DNA from: Blautia faecicola
Lineage (GTDB): Bacteria > Bacillota > Clostridia > Lachnospirales > Lachnospiraceae
Reading direction: 5' to 3'
NCBI RefSeq assembly: GCF_004123145.1
Contig: NZ_SDKC01000001.1
Span: 1,259,501 to 1,323,500 of the forward strand
Length of the DNA: 64,000 bases
The notes beneath the pieces were generated by a model. The model saw nothing but the letters and a program-made list of their open reading frames with translations, was not told the origin of the DNA and made no database searches. The position numbers were made by a program, and so were the translations under genes. This document shows positions 42,059 through 51,678 of this stretch, in pieces; within the stretch, counting starts at the first letter, position 1, and every line of letters begins with the position of its first letter.

Positions 42059-42985
42059 ATGGAACAGGCAGATAATTTATTGTTGCGGATTCAAAAATAT
42101 GACAAGACCTTCAGCAAAGGGCAGAAACGTCTGGCGGCTTATGTGTTGAAAAATTATGACAAGGCGGTATTCCTGACGGCATCGAAACTGGGGAAAGAAG
42201 TGGGTGTCAGTGAGTCGACGACCGTGCGGTTTGCCACACAGCTGGGGTACAAAGGATTTCCGGAATTTCACCGGGCACTGGAAGAACTGGTGCGGAATAA
42301 GTTAAATTCCATCCAGCGCATGAAAGTGACCTACGGGCATGTGCCGGAAGCAGAAATCCTGGATACCGTGTTTCAGTCAGACATCGAGATCATCAAGCTG
42401 ACGATGGAACATATCGATCATGCGGCATTTGAGATGGCGGTGGAGACACTGCTTTCTGCGAGAACTATCTATATTATCGGTATCCGGAGCTGTGCACCCT
42501 TAGCTAGCTTTTTGAGTTTTTATCTGAATATGATCCTGGACGATGTGCGTCTGATCCAGACGAGCAGCGCCAGCGAGATCTTTGAACAGATGATCCGTAT
42601 CGGAGATCAGGATGCAATCATCGGCATCAGTTTTCCGCGGTATTCCATGCGAACCTTAAAGGCAATTGAGTTTGCCAACAACCGGAATGCCAAGGTGATC
42701 ACACTGACCGACAGTGTGCATTCTCCGATCAATCTGTATTCATCCTGCAATCTTATCGCGAGAAGTGATATGGCATCCATCGTCGATTCTCTGGTGGCAC
42801 CGTTAAGTGTGGTCAACGCACTGGTGGTGGCACTCTGTATGAAACGGCAGAAAGAAGTCGTGCATACCCTTGAGACCATGGAGAAAATATGGGACGAGTA
42901 TCAGGTATACAGCAACGATGAGATGGAACACGCGGACGATACGATCAAGATGTTGAACCCGGAACAGGAGGACCAGAAAACATGA
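42059..42985 (+). CDS. MurR/RpiR-family transcriptional regulator
   Basis: A 308-residue regulator with an N-terminal helix-turn-helix domain (about 1-78, LGKEVGVSESTTVRFATQLGYKG is its core, first part diagnostic) and a C-terminal SIS sugar-phosphate-binding domain (about 125-260, IYIIGIRSCAPLASFLSFYL). Such proteins respond to phosphosugars. No sugar operon is adjacent; the next gene, overlapping by ATGA, is a flavoprotein, so its target is unclear. Confidence 0.92.
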   Translation: MEQADNLLLRIQKYDKTFSKGQKRLAAYVLKNYDKAVFLTASKLGKEVGVSESTTVRFATQLGYKGFPEFHRALEELVRNKLNSIQRMKVTYGHVPEAEILDTVFQSDIEIIKLTMEHIDHAAFEMAVETLLSARTIYIIGIRSCAPLASFLSFYLNMILDDVRLIQTSSASEIFEQMIRIGDQDAIIGISFPRYSMRTLKAIEFANNRNAKVITLTDSVHSPINLYSSCNLIARSDMASIVDSLVAPLSVVNALVVALCMKRQKEVVHTLETMEKIWDEYQVYSNDEMEHADDTIKMLNPEQEDQKT

Positions 42986-44238
42986 AACGATTTTTGATTA
43001 TCGGCGGAGGTGCGGCAGGCATGCTGTCTTCTGTCTACGCGGCGCGAAATGGGATGGAAGTGCATCTGTTTGAACAGAACGAAAAGCTCGGAAAGAAACT
43101 TTTCATTACCGGAAAAGGCAGATGCAACTTTACCAACGGCTGTGCCACAGAGGAACTGTTTGAGTCCTTCATTACCAACCCGCGCTTTTTATACAGTGCC
43201 GTCTACGGTTACACGAACTACGATGTGATCGACTTTTTTGAAACGGCAGGCGTAAAGACAAAGATGGAGCGCGGCGGACGGATGTTTCCGCTGTCCGATC
43301 ATTCCTCGGATATCATCCGGGCGCTGGAACAGCAGATGAAAAAAGCCGGTGTGAAGATCCATCTGGGCAGCCGGGTAAAACGGCTTCTGGTAGAAAAAGA
43401 AGAGGATGGAAATGCAAGGATCACCGGAATTCAGCTGGAAAACGGAGAAAAGATCCGGGGCGAACAGGTACTGGTTGCCACCGGCGGCAATTCGTATCAG
43501 TCGACAGGCTCCACCGGGGATGGATACCGGATGGCGAAAGAGGGCGGTCATACCGTAACAGATCTGCAACCGTCTCTGGTGCCGATGGTGACAGCTGAGG
43601 AATATATTCCGAGATTACAGGGGCTGTCCCTGAAAAATGTAACCCTGTCTTTGTATGACGGAAAAAAATGTGTCTACGAAGATTTCGGGGAAATGATGTT
43701 TACGCATTTTGGGATTACCGGTCCGCTGGTGTTATCAGCCAGCGCAAAGGTGGGAAAACTCTTAAAAAAGAAGTATCTGACGGCGAGGATCGATCTGAAA
43801 CCGGCACTGACCGCAGAGCAGCTTGACGCAAGACTTCTGCGGGAATTCGAAGAAGGAAAGAACAAACAGTTTAAAAACGTGGCCGGTTCTTTATTCCCGG
43901 CAAAACTTCTTCCGGTTATGCTGGATCTCGGCGGCATCGCACCGGGAAAGAAAGTGCATGAGATCACCAGAGAGGAACGTGCCGGATTTATCGAAAAGAC
44001 GAAAGCCTTTCCATTTACCGTGACCGGACTCCGGGGCTTCCAGGAAGCCATCATCACAAAAGGCGGCGTTCAGGTAAAAGAAGTCGATCCGAAGACGATG
44101 GAGTCCAAAAAGACAAAAGGGCTTTATTTTGCCGGAGAAGTGCTGGATCTGGATGCACTGACCGGTGGCTATAATCTGCAGATCGCCTGGTCAACGGCTC
44201 ATGCGGCGGCAATGGCGGCAGCTGAGGCAGAAAGATAA
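42982..44238 (+). CDS. HI0933-family FAD-dependent oxidoreductase
   Basis: A 418-residue flavoprotein of the HI0933/YhiN family (NAD(P)/FAD-dependent oxidoreductase). The dinucleotide-binding motif GGGAAGMLSSVYAAR is at the N-terminus, followed by GKGRCNFTNG, VATGGNSYQSTGSTGDGY, and the C-terminal FAD site FAGEVLDLDALTGGYNLQ. Some relatives (BaiN) have been proposed to act on bile acids, but most have no known substrate. Translation is coupled to the RpiR gene by ATGA. Confidence 0.9.
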   Translation: MKRFLIIGGGAAGMLSSVYAARNGMEVHLFEQNEKLGKKLFITGKGRCNFTNGCATEELFESFITNPRFLYSAVYGYTNYDVIDFFETAGVKTKMERGGRMFPLSDHSSDIIRALEQQMKKAGVKIHLGSRVKRLLVEKEEDGNARITGIQLENGEKIRGEQVLVATGGNSYQSTGSTGDGYRMAKEGGHTVTDLQPSLVPMVTAEEYIPRLQGLSLKNVTLSLYDGKKCVYEDFGEMMFTHFGITGPLVLSASAKVGKLLKKKYLTARIDLKPALTAEQLDARLLREFEEGKNKQFKNVAGSLFPAKLLPVMLDLGGIAPGKKVHEITREERAGFIEKTKAFPFTVTGLRGFQEAIITKGGVQVKEVDPKTMESKKTKGLYFAGEVLDLDALTGGYNLQIAWSTAHAAAMAAAEAER

Positions 44239-44364
44239 AAGCAGAAAACTGATTGGTAAGAAGGACATTGCAGGATATTTTAGGACAATAAGACTGTCAG
44301 AGGATGAAGTGGTTTTGATAAAATAATAAAAAAAACGGAATATTCCGGGGAAAGAGGAAAACAT

Positions 44365-45036
44365 ATGAGTTATGCAATCGCAATCGATGGACCATCTGGT
44401 GCAGGAAAAAGTACCATTGCAAAAAGAGTAGCAAAAGAACTGTCTTTTATTTATGTAGATACCGGAGCCATGTATCGTGCCATGGCACTGTATGTGCTGG
44501 AACAGAACATTGATCCACAGGATCAGGCAAAAGTAGCAGCAGCCTGCCCGGATATCGATGTGACGATCCTTTACGAAGACGGCGTACAGCAGGTTCTGTT
44601 AAACGGAAAAAATGTATCCACAGAGATCCGTCAGGAAATCGTAGGAAATACCGCATCCAAGATCTCCGTGATCAAAGAAGTGAGAGAAAAACTGGTAGCA
44701 CTGCAAAGACAGCTGGCAGCAAAAGAAAATGTAGTCATGGACGGAAGAGATATCGGAACACAGGTACTTCCGGATGCGACAGTCAAGATTTATCTGACCG
44801 CCAGCGCGAAAGAGCGTGCGAAGAGAAGATATCTGGAACTGCAGGAAAAAGGAATGCCGGGTGAACTCGATCAGATCGAGGCTGACATTATCGAGAGAGA
44901 TAACCGTGATATGAACCGTGAGATCTCCCCGCTTCGCCAGGCAGAAGATGCAGTGCTGGTGGATGCGTCCTTTATGGGAATCGAAGAAGTGACTGCGGCA
45001 GTGATTGCAGAATTTGAGAAAAAGAAACAGGCATAA
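44365..45036 (+). CDS. cmk: Cytidylate kinase
   Basis: Cmk phosphorylates CMP and dCMP. The 223-residue protein has the P-loop IDGPSGAGKSTIAKR, YVDTGAMYRA, the CMP-site MDGRDIGTQVLP and the lid segment RAKRRYLELQEKG. A cmk-ispH-S1 gene order is common in Clostridia. ispH starts nine bases after the stop. The 126-base gap before it has no strong hairpin. Confidence 0.97.
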   Translation: MSYAIAIDGPSGAGKSTIAKRVAKELSFIYVDTGAMYRAMALYVLEQNIDPQDQAKVAAACPDIDVTILYEDGVQQVLLNGKNVSTEIRQEIVGNTASKISVIKEVREKLVALQRQLAAKENVVMDGRDIGTQVLPDATVKIYLTASAKERAKRRYLELQEKGMPGELDQIEADIIERDNRDMNREISPLRQAEDAVLVDASFMGIEEVTAAVIAEFEKKKQA

Positions 45037-45045
45037 GAGGTGCAT

Positions 45046-45906
45046 ATGGAAGAAAGAAAGATTCTGGTAGCCCGTACCGCGGGATTCTGTTTCGGCGTGA
45101 AACGGGCGGTGGAAAAAGTATATGAGCAGGTCAACATGGGCAAACAGAATATTTACACCTATGGACCGATCATTCACAACGAAGAAGTGGTGACGGATCT
45201 GGAGAAAAAAGGTGTCCGGGTTCTGGAAAATGAACAGGAACTGAAAGATCTTATGGAAGGAACTGTGGTGATCCGTTCTCATGGCGTACCGAAAGAAATC
45301 TACGAAGTGATCGAAGAAAAAGGGCTGGAATGTGTGGATGCCACCTGCCCGTTTGTACGGAAGATCCATAAGATTGTGGAGCGGGAAAGTAAAGCAGGAC
45401 GCCATATTATTATCGTTGGCAATGACACACACCCGGAGGTGGAAGGCATCAAAGGCTGGTGTGAAGGTCCGGTGACTGTGATATCCAGCCACGAAGAAGC
45501 CGAAAATCTCGCCTTTTCGGAGGGTGAAAAGCTGTGTGTGGTGAGTCAGACGACATTTAATTACAACAAATTTCAAGAATTAGTTGAAATTCTTGAAAAA
45601 AAGAGGTATGATAAAGTTGTTTTAAATACGATCTGTAGTGCGACCGAGGAAAGACAGCTGGAAGCACGGCAGATTGCCTGCGAAGCAGATACCATGATTG
45701 TCATTGGCGGCAGACATAGTTCCAATACGCAGAAATTATACGAGATTTGTCGAAAAGAGTGTGAAAATACTTACTATATACAGACACTTGTTGATTTGGA
45801 TACTAAGCCTTTTCAATGTATTGGTTGCGTAGGTATTACAGCGGGGGCTTCCACCCCAAATAATATAATTGAGGAGGTTCAAAAACATGTCAGAATTAAG
45901 TTTTGA
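45046..45906 (+). CDS. ispH: 4-hydroxy-3-methylbut-2-enyl diphosphate reductase
   Basis: IspH is the last enzyme of the MEP pathway, a 4Fe-4S reductase giving IPP and DMAPP. The 286-residue protein has the cluster cysteines in AGFCFGV (Cys15), DATCPFV and TICSATEERQ, plus the HG motif SHGVP and the C-terminal GITAGASTPN. The ATG at 45046 has AAGAGG five bases upstream; GTG 45040 overlaps that site. Its end overlaps the S1 gene by 20 bases in another frame. Confidence 0.96.
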   Translation: MEERKILVARTAGFCFGVKRAVEKVYEQVNMGKQNIYTYGPIIHNEEVVTDLEKKGVRVLENEQELKDLMEGTVVIRSHGVPKEIYEVIEEKGLECVDATCPFVRKIHKIVERESKAGRHIIIVGNDTHPEVEGIKGWCEGPVTVISSHEEAENLAFSEGEKLCVVSQTTFNYNKFQELVEILEKKRYDKVVLNTICSATEERQLEARQIACEADTMIVIGGRHSSNTQKLYEICRKECENTYYIQTLVDLDTKPFQCIGCVGITAGASTPNNIIEEVQKHVRIKF

Positions 45907-46966
45907 ACAAATGCTGGAAGAATCATTAAAAACAATTAGAAATGGGGAGGTAGTCGAAGGTACAGTAATCGACGTCAAAGAAGACGAGATCATTTTAAAT
46001 ATTGGTTACAAAGCTGATGGTATTCTTACAAAGAACGAATACAGCAACGATTCCTCTATCGACCTTACAACTGTAGTAAAACCTGGTGATACTATGGAAG
46101 TAAAAGTCCTGAAAGTAAACGATGGTGAAGGACAGGTTCTGCTGACTTACAAGAGATTGGCAGCAGAAAAAGGAAACAAGAGACTGGAAGAAGCTTTCGA
46201 AAACAAAGAAGTTCTGAAAGCAAAAGTTTCTCAGGTACTGAATGGCGGACTGAGCGTAGTGATCGACGAAGCAAGAGTATTCATTCCTGCAAGCCTGGTT
46301 TCCGATACTTATGAAAAAGATCTGAGCAAATATGCAGATCAGGAAATCGAATTCGTTATCACAGAGTTCAACCCGAGAAGAAGAAGAATCATCGGTGACA
46401 GAAAACAGCTGTTACTGGCTGCAAAAGCTGAACAGCAGAAAGCTCTGTTTGAGAAGATCGCAGTTGGCGATGTTGTAGACGGTGTTGTTAAGAACGTTAC
46501 AGATTTCGGTGCATTCATCGATCTGGGCGGAGCAGATGGTCTGCTGCATATCTCCGAGATGTCCTGGGGAAGAGTAGAAAACCCGAAGAAGATCTTCAAA
46601 GTTGGTGAGCCGATCAAAGTTCTGATCAAAGATATCAACGGAGACAAGATTGCACTGAGCCTGAAGTTTGAAGATCAGAACCCATGGCTGCATGCAGATG
46701 AAAAATATGCTGTAGGAAATGTAGTAGAAGGAACTATCGCACGTATGACAGAGTTCGGTGCATTCGTTGAACTGGAACCAGGTGTAGATGCTCTTCTGCA
46801 TGTATCCCAGATTTCCAGAGAACATGTGGAAAAACCTTCAGATGTTCTGAGCGTAGGTCAGGTAATCACAGCAAAAGTTGTTGATTTCAACGGCGAAGAG
46901 AAAAAAATCAGCCTGAGCATGAAAGCTCTGGAGCCAGCAGCTGAAGAAGCAGCAGAGGAAGAGTAA
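45887..46966 (+). CDS. S1 RNA-binding domain protein (ribosomal S1-like)
   Basis: A 359-residue protein with four S1 domains, at about 18-85, 102-165, 190-258 and 275-345. The last two carry TDFGAFIDLGGADGLLHISEMS and TEFGAFVELEPGVDALLHVSQIS type signatures (only their first halves needed for recognition). Firmicute proteins of this kind bind RNA and may aid translation. GAGGAGG precedes the ATG inside the ispH end. In some Clostridia S1 domains are fused to IspH; here they are separate but overlapping genes. Codon use is typical of a highly expressed gene. Confidence 0.93.
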   Translation: MSELSFEQMLEESLKTIRNGEVVEGTVIDVKEDEIILNIGYKADGILTKNEYSNDSSIDLTTVVKPGDTMEVKVLKVNDGEGQVLLTYKRLAAEKGNKRLEEAFENKEVLKAKVSQVLNGGLSVVIDEARVFIPASLVSDTYEKDLSKYADQEIEFVITEFNPRRRRIIGDRKQLLLAAKAEQQKALFEKIAVGDVVDGVVKNVTDFGAFIDLGGADGLLHISEMSWGRVENPKKIFKVGEPIKVLIKDINGDKIALSLKFEDQNPWLHADEKYAVGNVVEGTIARMTEFGAFVELEPGVDALLHVSQISREHVEKPSDVLSVGQVITAKVVDFNGEEKKISLSMKALEPAAEEAAEEE

Positions 46967-47022
46967 TCTGTAGCCGGGCAAAGAGATCTGACAGATCATA
47001 AATTTATGTAAGCAAAAGATAA

Positions 47023-47060
47023 GCCACCCGATATGCAAAACAGTATGTCGGGTGGTTTTT
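47023..47060 (+). terminator. Terminator after the S1 gene
   Basis: CCACCCGA pairs with TCGGGTGG, with partial inner pairing, followed by T5. Confidence 0.88.
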
Positions 47061-47076
47061 GTGCATATGACAAAAC

Positions 47077-47115
47077 AAAATCCGTGATTGCGTGTGTGAC
47101 AATCGCGGATTTTTT
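47077..47115. terminator. Second, tandem terminator
   Basis: AAAATCCGTGATTG (47077-47090) pairs with CAATCGCGGATTTT (47100-47113) with one G.T-type mismatch; A and T runs suit both strands, so it may also stop the convergent exonuclease gene. Confidence 0.8.
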
Positions 47116-47144
47116 CTATATTATAATCAATCATTCAAAAATGT

Positions 47145-48218
47145 TTATTGTAGCACATGAGAAAGCAGATGGTTTAAGTATTTTAGAAGTTGTTCCTGAT
47201 CTTCATCAAAATCTCCCGGCAAAAGAAACCAGCTGTTTTTCTCCTTGCGTTCATCCCGGAAAGCCGGAGTGAAAAGATCCTCATACTGGGGATAAAAGCA
47301 TCCACTTACTTTTTTGTAACAGTTGTCGGCGGTCGCCTTCTCACGGTGATCTTTATCTACATAAGCCCCCACACTCTTATGAATCGCCTCGTCTTCCATG
47401 GGGAGATAGTAGTAATCTTTATAATTGGGATAAAAGAATTTTTTGCATCCTGCCTCCGGATGAATCTCTAAGAGGAGCTGATCGGGAGTTACATGGAGTA
47501 CAGCATGTGGCAATTCCTTTTCAAAACGGACCGGAAACGGATATTTCGGCTGCACAGAAAGGATTAAATTGTTCTCCGGCGTGTGATTGCATGTGATAAA
47601 TTCCTGACAATTTCCGGTCCATAAAGCACGGATCGAAAAGAGTGGCAGAAGATGCAGCATCCCATCCACATCTTCTTTGCTATGCAGACGAAGCATCTCA
47701 AGCAGATCTTCATCCCCGCTCAGCAGATATTTTTTATACACTTCAATGAGTTTCCCGCCACTGTACCAATCTTTCCGGAAAAGTCCAATCGCCTGTTCCA
47801 GATCTTTCTGACGCATATGATCCAGATGCAGGAGTTTTTTTAATGGGGAAAACAGCTGGTACAGATCCATCTGCCGGGTCCCCTCCCAGGGGGAAGGAAG
47901 CTGATAGAAGGTGTATTTGTGCATCAGGTAAGGTACATCAAAGGTGGTTCCGTTGTAGTGGAGCAACAGTTTTCTGGTGGAGAGAAGTTCGGAAAAAGCA
48001 AGAAGCACTTCTTTTTCTTCGCCGGGTTTCTGGCAGAACCACTGCCTGTGAATCCAGATTTCATTTTCATAAAAAACAGCTCCAAGAAGATAAAGATGAG
48101 AGGTCTTCCAGGATAATCCTGTGGTTTCAATATCAAAGAACAGACATTTATCCGGAGAAAGTTCTTCCTGTGTCAGTATGTAATCCGGAAATACCACCGG
48201 ATAATCTTTTTGCAGCAT
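47145..48218 (-). CDS. YprB-like ribonuclease H-fold exonuclease
   Basis: A 357-residue protein with an RNase H-like 3'-5' exonuclease domain (about 20-195) of the YprB type. The acidic motifs are FFDIETTGL (Exo I), LLHYNGTTFDVPYL (Exo II) and the HSKEDVDGML block (Exo III). The C-terminal part is unrecognised. The start is the ATG after GAAAGGA; a further 16 in-frame codons upstream are not supported by a ribosome site. It is a lone minus-strand gene; substrate unknown. A minus-strand TATAAT lies at 48299-48304. Confidence 0.85.
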   Translation of the reverse strand: MLQKDYPVVFPDYILTQEELSPDKCLFFDIETTGLSWKTSHLYLLGAVFYENEIWIHRQWFCQKPGEEKEVLLAFSELLSTRKLLLHYNGTTFDVPYLMHKYTFYQLPSPWEGTRQMDLYQLFSPLKKLLHLDHMRQKDLEQAIGLFRKDWYSGGKLIEVYKKYLLSGDEDLLEMLRLHSKEDVDGMLHLLPLFSIRALWTGNCQEFITCNHTPENNLILSVQPKYPFPVRFEKELPHAVLHVTPDQLLLEIHPEAGCKKFFYPNYKDYYYLPMEDEAIHKSVGAYVDKDHREKATADNCYKKVSGCFYPQYEDLFTPAFRDERKEKNSWFLLPGDFDEDQEQLLKYLNHLLSHVLQ

Positions 48219-48349
48219 ATAGTATCCTTTCTGTAAGTATGTTAATAAAATGTCAAAATGTACCAAAAATAATGGCTAAAATATACCCTGTTTCTAATAT
48301 TATACACAAAAAAATAAAAAAAACAGTATTTTTTTTAGAAATAATAAGC

Positions 48350-48355
48350 TATAAT
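48350..48355 (+). promoter_or_regulatory. -10 box of the membrane-protein/Rnf region
   Basis: A perfect TATAAT lies 54 bases before the TTG start at 48409; no clear -35 in the T-rich upstream sequence. Confidence 0.45.
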
Positions 48356-48408
48356 GATAACAGTGATATGAGAATTTTATCATAAATAAAAAGAAGGAGG
48401 AAGAGGGA

Positions 48409-49341
48409 TTGAGTTTTGAGATTCTGGGAGTTGATCTGTATCATATTCTCAGTTGGTTTATTGTATACAGCTTTATGGGATGGATCTGGGAAAGCTGTTA
48501 CGTATCAGCCAAAAGCAAAAAATGGGTAAACAGGGGATTTGTGTCCGGACCGTTTGTAACAATCTATGGAGTTGGGGCGGTGACCGTCTACGTGATCTTA
48601 CGTCCGGTAGCAGGAAACATTCTGGAACTCTATTTTGCAGGGGTGGCAGTTGCCACGATTCTGGAATATGTGACAGGTGTGCTGATGGAAGCTATTTTTC
48701 ACACCAACTGGTGGGATTACAGCGACAAAAAGTTTAACTTTCAGGGAAAGATCTGCTTGGGCAGTTCTGTAGCATGGGGATTTTTCACATTGATTCTGTT
48801 TTATGTATTTCAGCCGGTTGTAGGGGATCTGGTGGAAATGGTTCCGAGAAAAACAGGAATCGTACTGGTCTATGTATGGCTGGCGGGATATACCGTGGAT
48901 TTTGCATTTTCCGCAGCAGCAGCTTTCGATCTGCGAAGCAAGATGAAGAAACTGGATGTTGTCTGGGACGAATTCCAGGAGAATCTGCGGGATACCAAAC
49001 TGTATGAGGTGGCAGAGGAAGCCCGTGCGAAAGCGGAAGTTTACCGGATGGAACTTCCGATTGGCAAGTGGAACGATCTGATAGAAGAACGTAAGAAAGT
49101 ATTCAGCGAGATGGTGGAACGTTACAGTGCGAACGACAGCAAACTTCTGGAAACAAAGGAAAACATTCTGGGCAAATACGAAGAATTTGTACAGAAATAT
49201 GGGGATGTGAAAAAGAGCATCCGTTACATCTCAAGAAGACATCTCCGCGCTTATCCGAATATGGTCAGCAGTTTTGAACGGCGCCGGAGACTGGCTCTGA
49301 AAAAGAAACGTAAACAGGACAAAAAAGTGCGTAAAAGCTGA
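48409..49341 (+). CDS. Putative ABC-transporter type IV (CmpB-like) membrane protein
   Basis: A 310-residue protein of the family labelled putative ABC-transporter type IV, whose true function is unknown. Family features are FMGWIWESCYVSAKSKKWVNRGF (start diagnostic), GPFVTIYGVG and LEYVTGVLMEAIF. There are about five membrane helices in the first 175 residues, then a long helical, probably coiled-coil cytoplasmic tail ending in Arg/Lys. The start is TTG after GGAGGAAGAG. It lies 38 bases before rnfC. Confidence 0.85.
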   Translation: MSFEILGVDLYHILSWFIVYSFMGWIWESCYVSAKSKKWVNRGFVSGPFVTIYGVGAVTVYVILRPVAGNILELYFAGVAVATILEYVTGVLMEAIFHTNWWDYSDKKFNFQGKICLGSSVAWGFFTLILFYVFQPVVGDLVEMVPRKTGIVLVYVWLAGYTVDFAFSAAAAFDLRSKMKKLDVVWDEFQENLRDTKLYEVAEEARAKAEVYRMELPIGKWNDLIEERKKVFSEMVERYSANDSKLLETKENILGKYEEFVQKYGDVKKSIRYISRRHLRAYPNMVSSFERRRRLALKKKRKQDKKVRKS

Positions 49342-49379
49342 TGAAGGCGCGCAAAAAAATGAAAAGGGAGGACTAGTGT

Positions 49380-50699
49380 ATGGGGTCTGGAACATTTAGA
49401 GGAGGTATCCACCCGTATGACGGAAAGGATCTGTCGAGAGACCGGGTGATCCAGGATATCCGTCCGGGAAAAGAACTGGCCTATCTTGTATCCCAACATA
49501 TCGGGGCACCTGCAAAACCGATTGTAAAAAAAGGTGATCGGGTTCTGGTGGGACAGATGATCGCAGAGGCAGGGGGCTTTGTATCCGCTCCGGTTTATGC
49601 ATCGGTATCCGGCGTGGTAAAGGGAATTGAAAAACGTTTGACAGCAACCGGAGGCTACTGTGATGCGATTATAGTGGAAAACGATGAAGTGTACGAATCA
49701 GTAGCGTTTGAAGAAACAAAAGATATCACACAATTATCCAAAGACGAGATCCGTGGGAAGATTCAGAAAGCGGGTATCGTAGGTATGGGTGGTGCAGGAT
49801 TCCCTACTCATGTAAAACTTTCACCGAAAGAACCGGAAAAGATCAAATACATTCTGGTCAATGGTGCAGAATGTGAGCCATATCTGACTTCCGACTACCG
49901 GATCATGCTGGAACAGCCGGAAAAACTGGTCGGCGGACTGAAAGTGATGCTGCAGCTTTTTGATGGTGCAAAAGGATATATCTGTATTGAGGACAACAAA
50001 CCGGAGGGCATCGCAAAACTGCAGGAGCTGGTAGAAGGCGAAGCAAATATCGAAGTACAGCCATTAAAGACAAAATATCCACAGGGTGCAGAGCGTATGC
50101 TGATCTATGCAGTGACCGGAGAGACAATCAATTCTTCCATGCTTCCGGCAGATGCGGGATGTATCGTGGATAACGTGGATACGGTAGTGTCTGTCTATGA
50201 GGCGGTAGCGGAAGGAAAACCGTTGATGCAGCGGATTGTTACCGTTACCGGAGACGGTGTGAATACGCCATCGAACTTCCGGGCACCGGTGGGTATGGAT
50301 TTTCAGGAACTTCTGGATGCGGCAGGTGGTCTGAAGGGCACAGTGGAGAAAGTGATCTCCGGTGGTCCGATGATGGGATTTGCCATGTTTGATTATCATG
50401 TACCGGTAACCAAAACCACATCCGCGCTCTTGGTACTGACAAAAGATGAGGTCAGCCGTTCCCGGGCTACCGCCTGCATCAACTGTGGAAGGTGTGTCAG
50501 TGAATGTCCGGAGCATCTGCTTCCGACGAAGCTTGCAACCTTTGCGGAACACAGAAAAGAAGAAGCCTTTGTCAAGTATAATGGTATGGAGTGCTGCGAA
50601 TGTGGCTGTTGCAGCTATGTCTGTCCGGCAAAACGACCGCTGGTACAGGAGATCCGTTCCATGAGAAAAATGGTTATGGCCAATAGAAAGAAAAAATAA
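49380..50699 (+). CDS. rnfC: Rnf complex subunit C (NADH-binding)
   Basis: The Rnf complex couples electron flow from ferredoxin to NAD+ with ion (Na+ or H+) export. RnfC is its peripheral NADH- and FMN-binding subunit. The 439-residue protein has the Nuo51-like GIVGMGGAGFPTHVKL and two 4Fe-4S motifs near the C-terminus, CINCGRCVSECP and CCECGCCSYVCP. It lacks the long repetitive tail of proteobacterial RnfC. First gene of rnfCDGEAB, with GGGAGG upstream. Confidence 0.97.
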   Translation: MGSGTFRGGIHPYDGKDLSRDRVIQDIRPGKELAYLVSQHIGAPAKPIVKKGDRVLVGQMIAEAGGFVSAPVYASVSGVVKGIEKRLTATGGYCDAIIVENDEVYESVAFEETKDITQLSKDEIRGKIQKAGIVGMGGAGFPTHVKLSPKEPEKIKYILVNGAECEPYLTSDYRIMLEQPEKLVGGLKVMLQLFDGAKGYICIEDNKPEGIAKLQELVEGEANIEVQPLKTKYPQGAERMLIYAVTGETINSSMLPADAGCIVDNVDTVVSVYEAVAEGKPLMQRIVTVTGDGVNTPSNFRAPVGMDFQELLDAAGGLKGTVEKVISGGPMMGFAMFDYHVPVTKTTSALLVLTKDEVSRSRATACINCGRCVSECPEHLLPTKLATFAEHRKEEAFVKYNGMECCECGCCSYVCPAKRPLVQEIRSMRKMVMANRKKK

Positions 50700-50715
50700 G
50701 AGGGAGATGTGAAAT

Positions 50716-51678
50716 ATGGGAGAGTTATTACATGTATCCTCATCGCCGCATATCCGTTCAAAAGTGACCACAGATTATCTTATGAAAATGGTAATCGTGG
50801 CTCTGATGCCGGCAACAGTGGCAGGTGTGTGTTTCTTTGGATGGAAGGCACTGCTGCTGGTCTGTCTGTCAGTGGCAACCTGTGTGGCGACAGAGGGAAT
50901 CTATGAAACGCTGATGCATAAACCGTTGACAATCCGGGATGGAAGCGCAGTGATCACGGGGCTGTTACTGGGTCTGAACCTTCCGGCATCTGCTCCCTGG
51001 TGGATTCCGGTGATCGGTGGTGTTTTTGCCATTCTGATCGTAAAACAGCTGTTTGGTGGTCTGGGACAGAATATTATGAACCCGGCACTGGCGGCAAGAT
51101 GTTTCCTGCTGTTATCTTTTACCGGTCAGATGACCAACTTTACTGCAGGTGGCGGTCTTGTTAAACTGGTGGATACCGTATCCGGTGCCACACCTCTGGC
51201 AGCAGTAAAAGCAGGAGAAAAAGTAGATCTGTTAAGCCTGTTTCTTGGTAATACGCAGGGAACTATCGGTGAGACTTCTGCACTGGCGATTCTGATCGGA
51301 GCGGTATTCTTATTGGTCCTCAAAGTTATTGACTGGAGAATCCCGTGTACATATATCGGAAGTTTTGCTATTTTCGTAATTTTGTTCGGCGGACATGGAG
51401 CAGACGGTTATTATCTGTTAGAACAGCTTCTGGGTGGTGGACTGATGCTTGGCGCATGGTTTATGGCCACCGATTATGTAACGACACCGATCACCAAACG
51501 AGGACAGCTGGTATATGGCGTGATCCTGGGATGTCTGACAGGACTGTTTCGTATCTTCGGAGCCTCCGCAGAGGGCGTATCCTATGCCATCATCTTCGGC
51601 AACCTGCTGATTCCGGTTATCGAACGGCTGACTGTACCGACAGCATTTGGAAAAGGAGGGGTGAAGCATGAAAAATAA
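50716..51678 (+). CDS. rnfD: Rnf complex subunit D
   Basis: RnfD is an integral membrane subunit with a covalently bound flavin and takes part in ion translocation. The 320-residue protein has about nine helices and the flavin-attachment motif SGAT (VSGATPLAAVK, FMN-linked Thr). It also has GLNLPASAPWWIPVIGG and NPALAARCFLL. Its end overlaps rnfG by 11 bases. Confidence 0.96.
   Translation: MGELLHVSSSPHIRSKVTTDYLMKMVIVALMPATVAGVCFFGWKALLLVCLSVATCVATEGIYETLMHKPLTIRDGSAVITGLLLGLNLPASAPWWIPVIGGVFAILIVKQLFGGLGQNIMNPALAARCFLLLSFTGQMTNFTAGGGLVKLVDTVSGATPLAAVKAGEKVDLLSLFLGNTQGTIGETSALAILIGAVFLLVLKVIDWRIPCTYIGSFAIFVILFGGHGADGYYLLEQLLGGGLMLGAWFMATDYVTTPITKRGQLVYGVILGCLTGLFRIFGASAEGVSYAIIFGNLLIPVIERLTVPTAFGKGGVKHEK

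Noticed and set aside
44599-45576. A 325-codon minus-strand frame opposite cmk and ispH
   Set aside because: It spans two well-supported genes and its translation is Phe/His-rich shadow sequence without domains.
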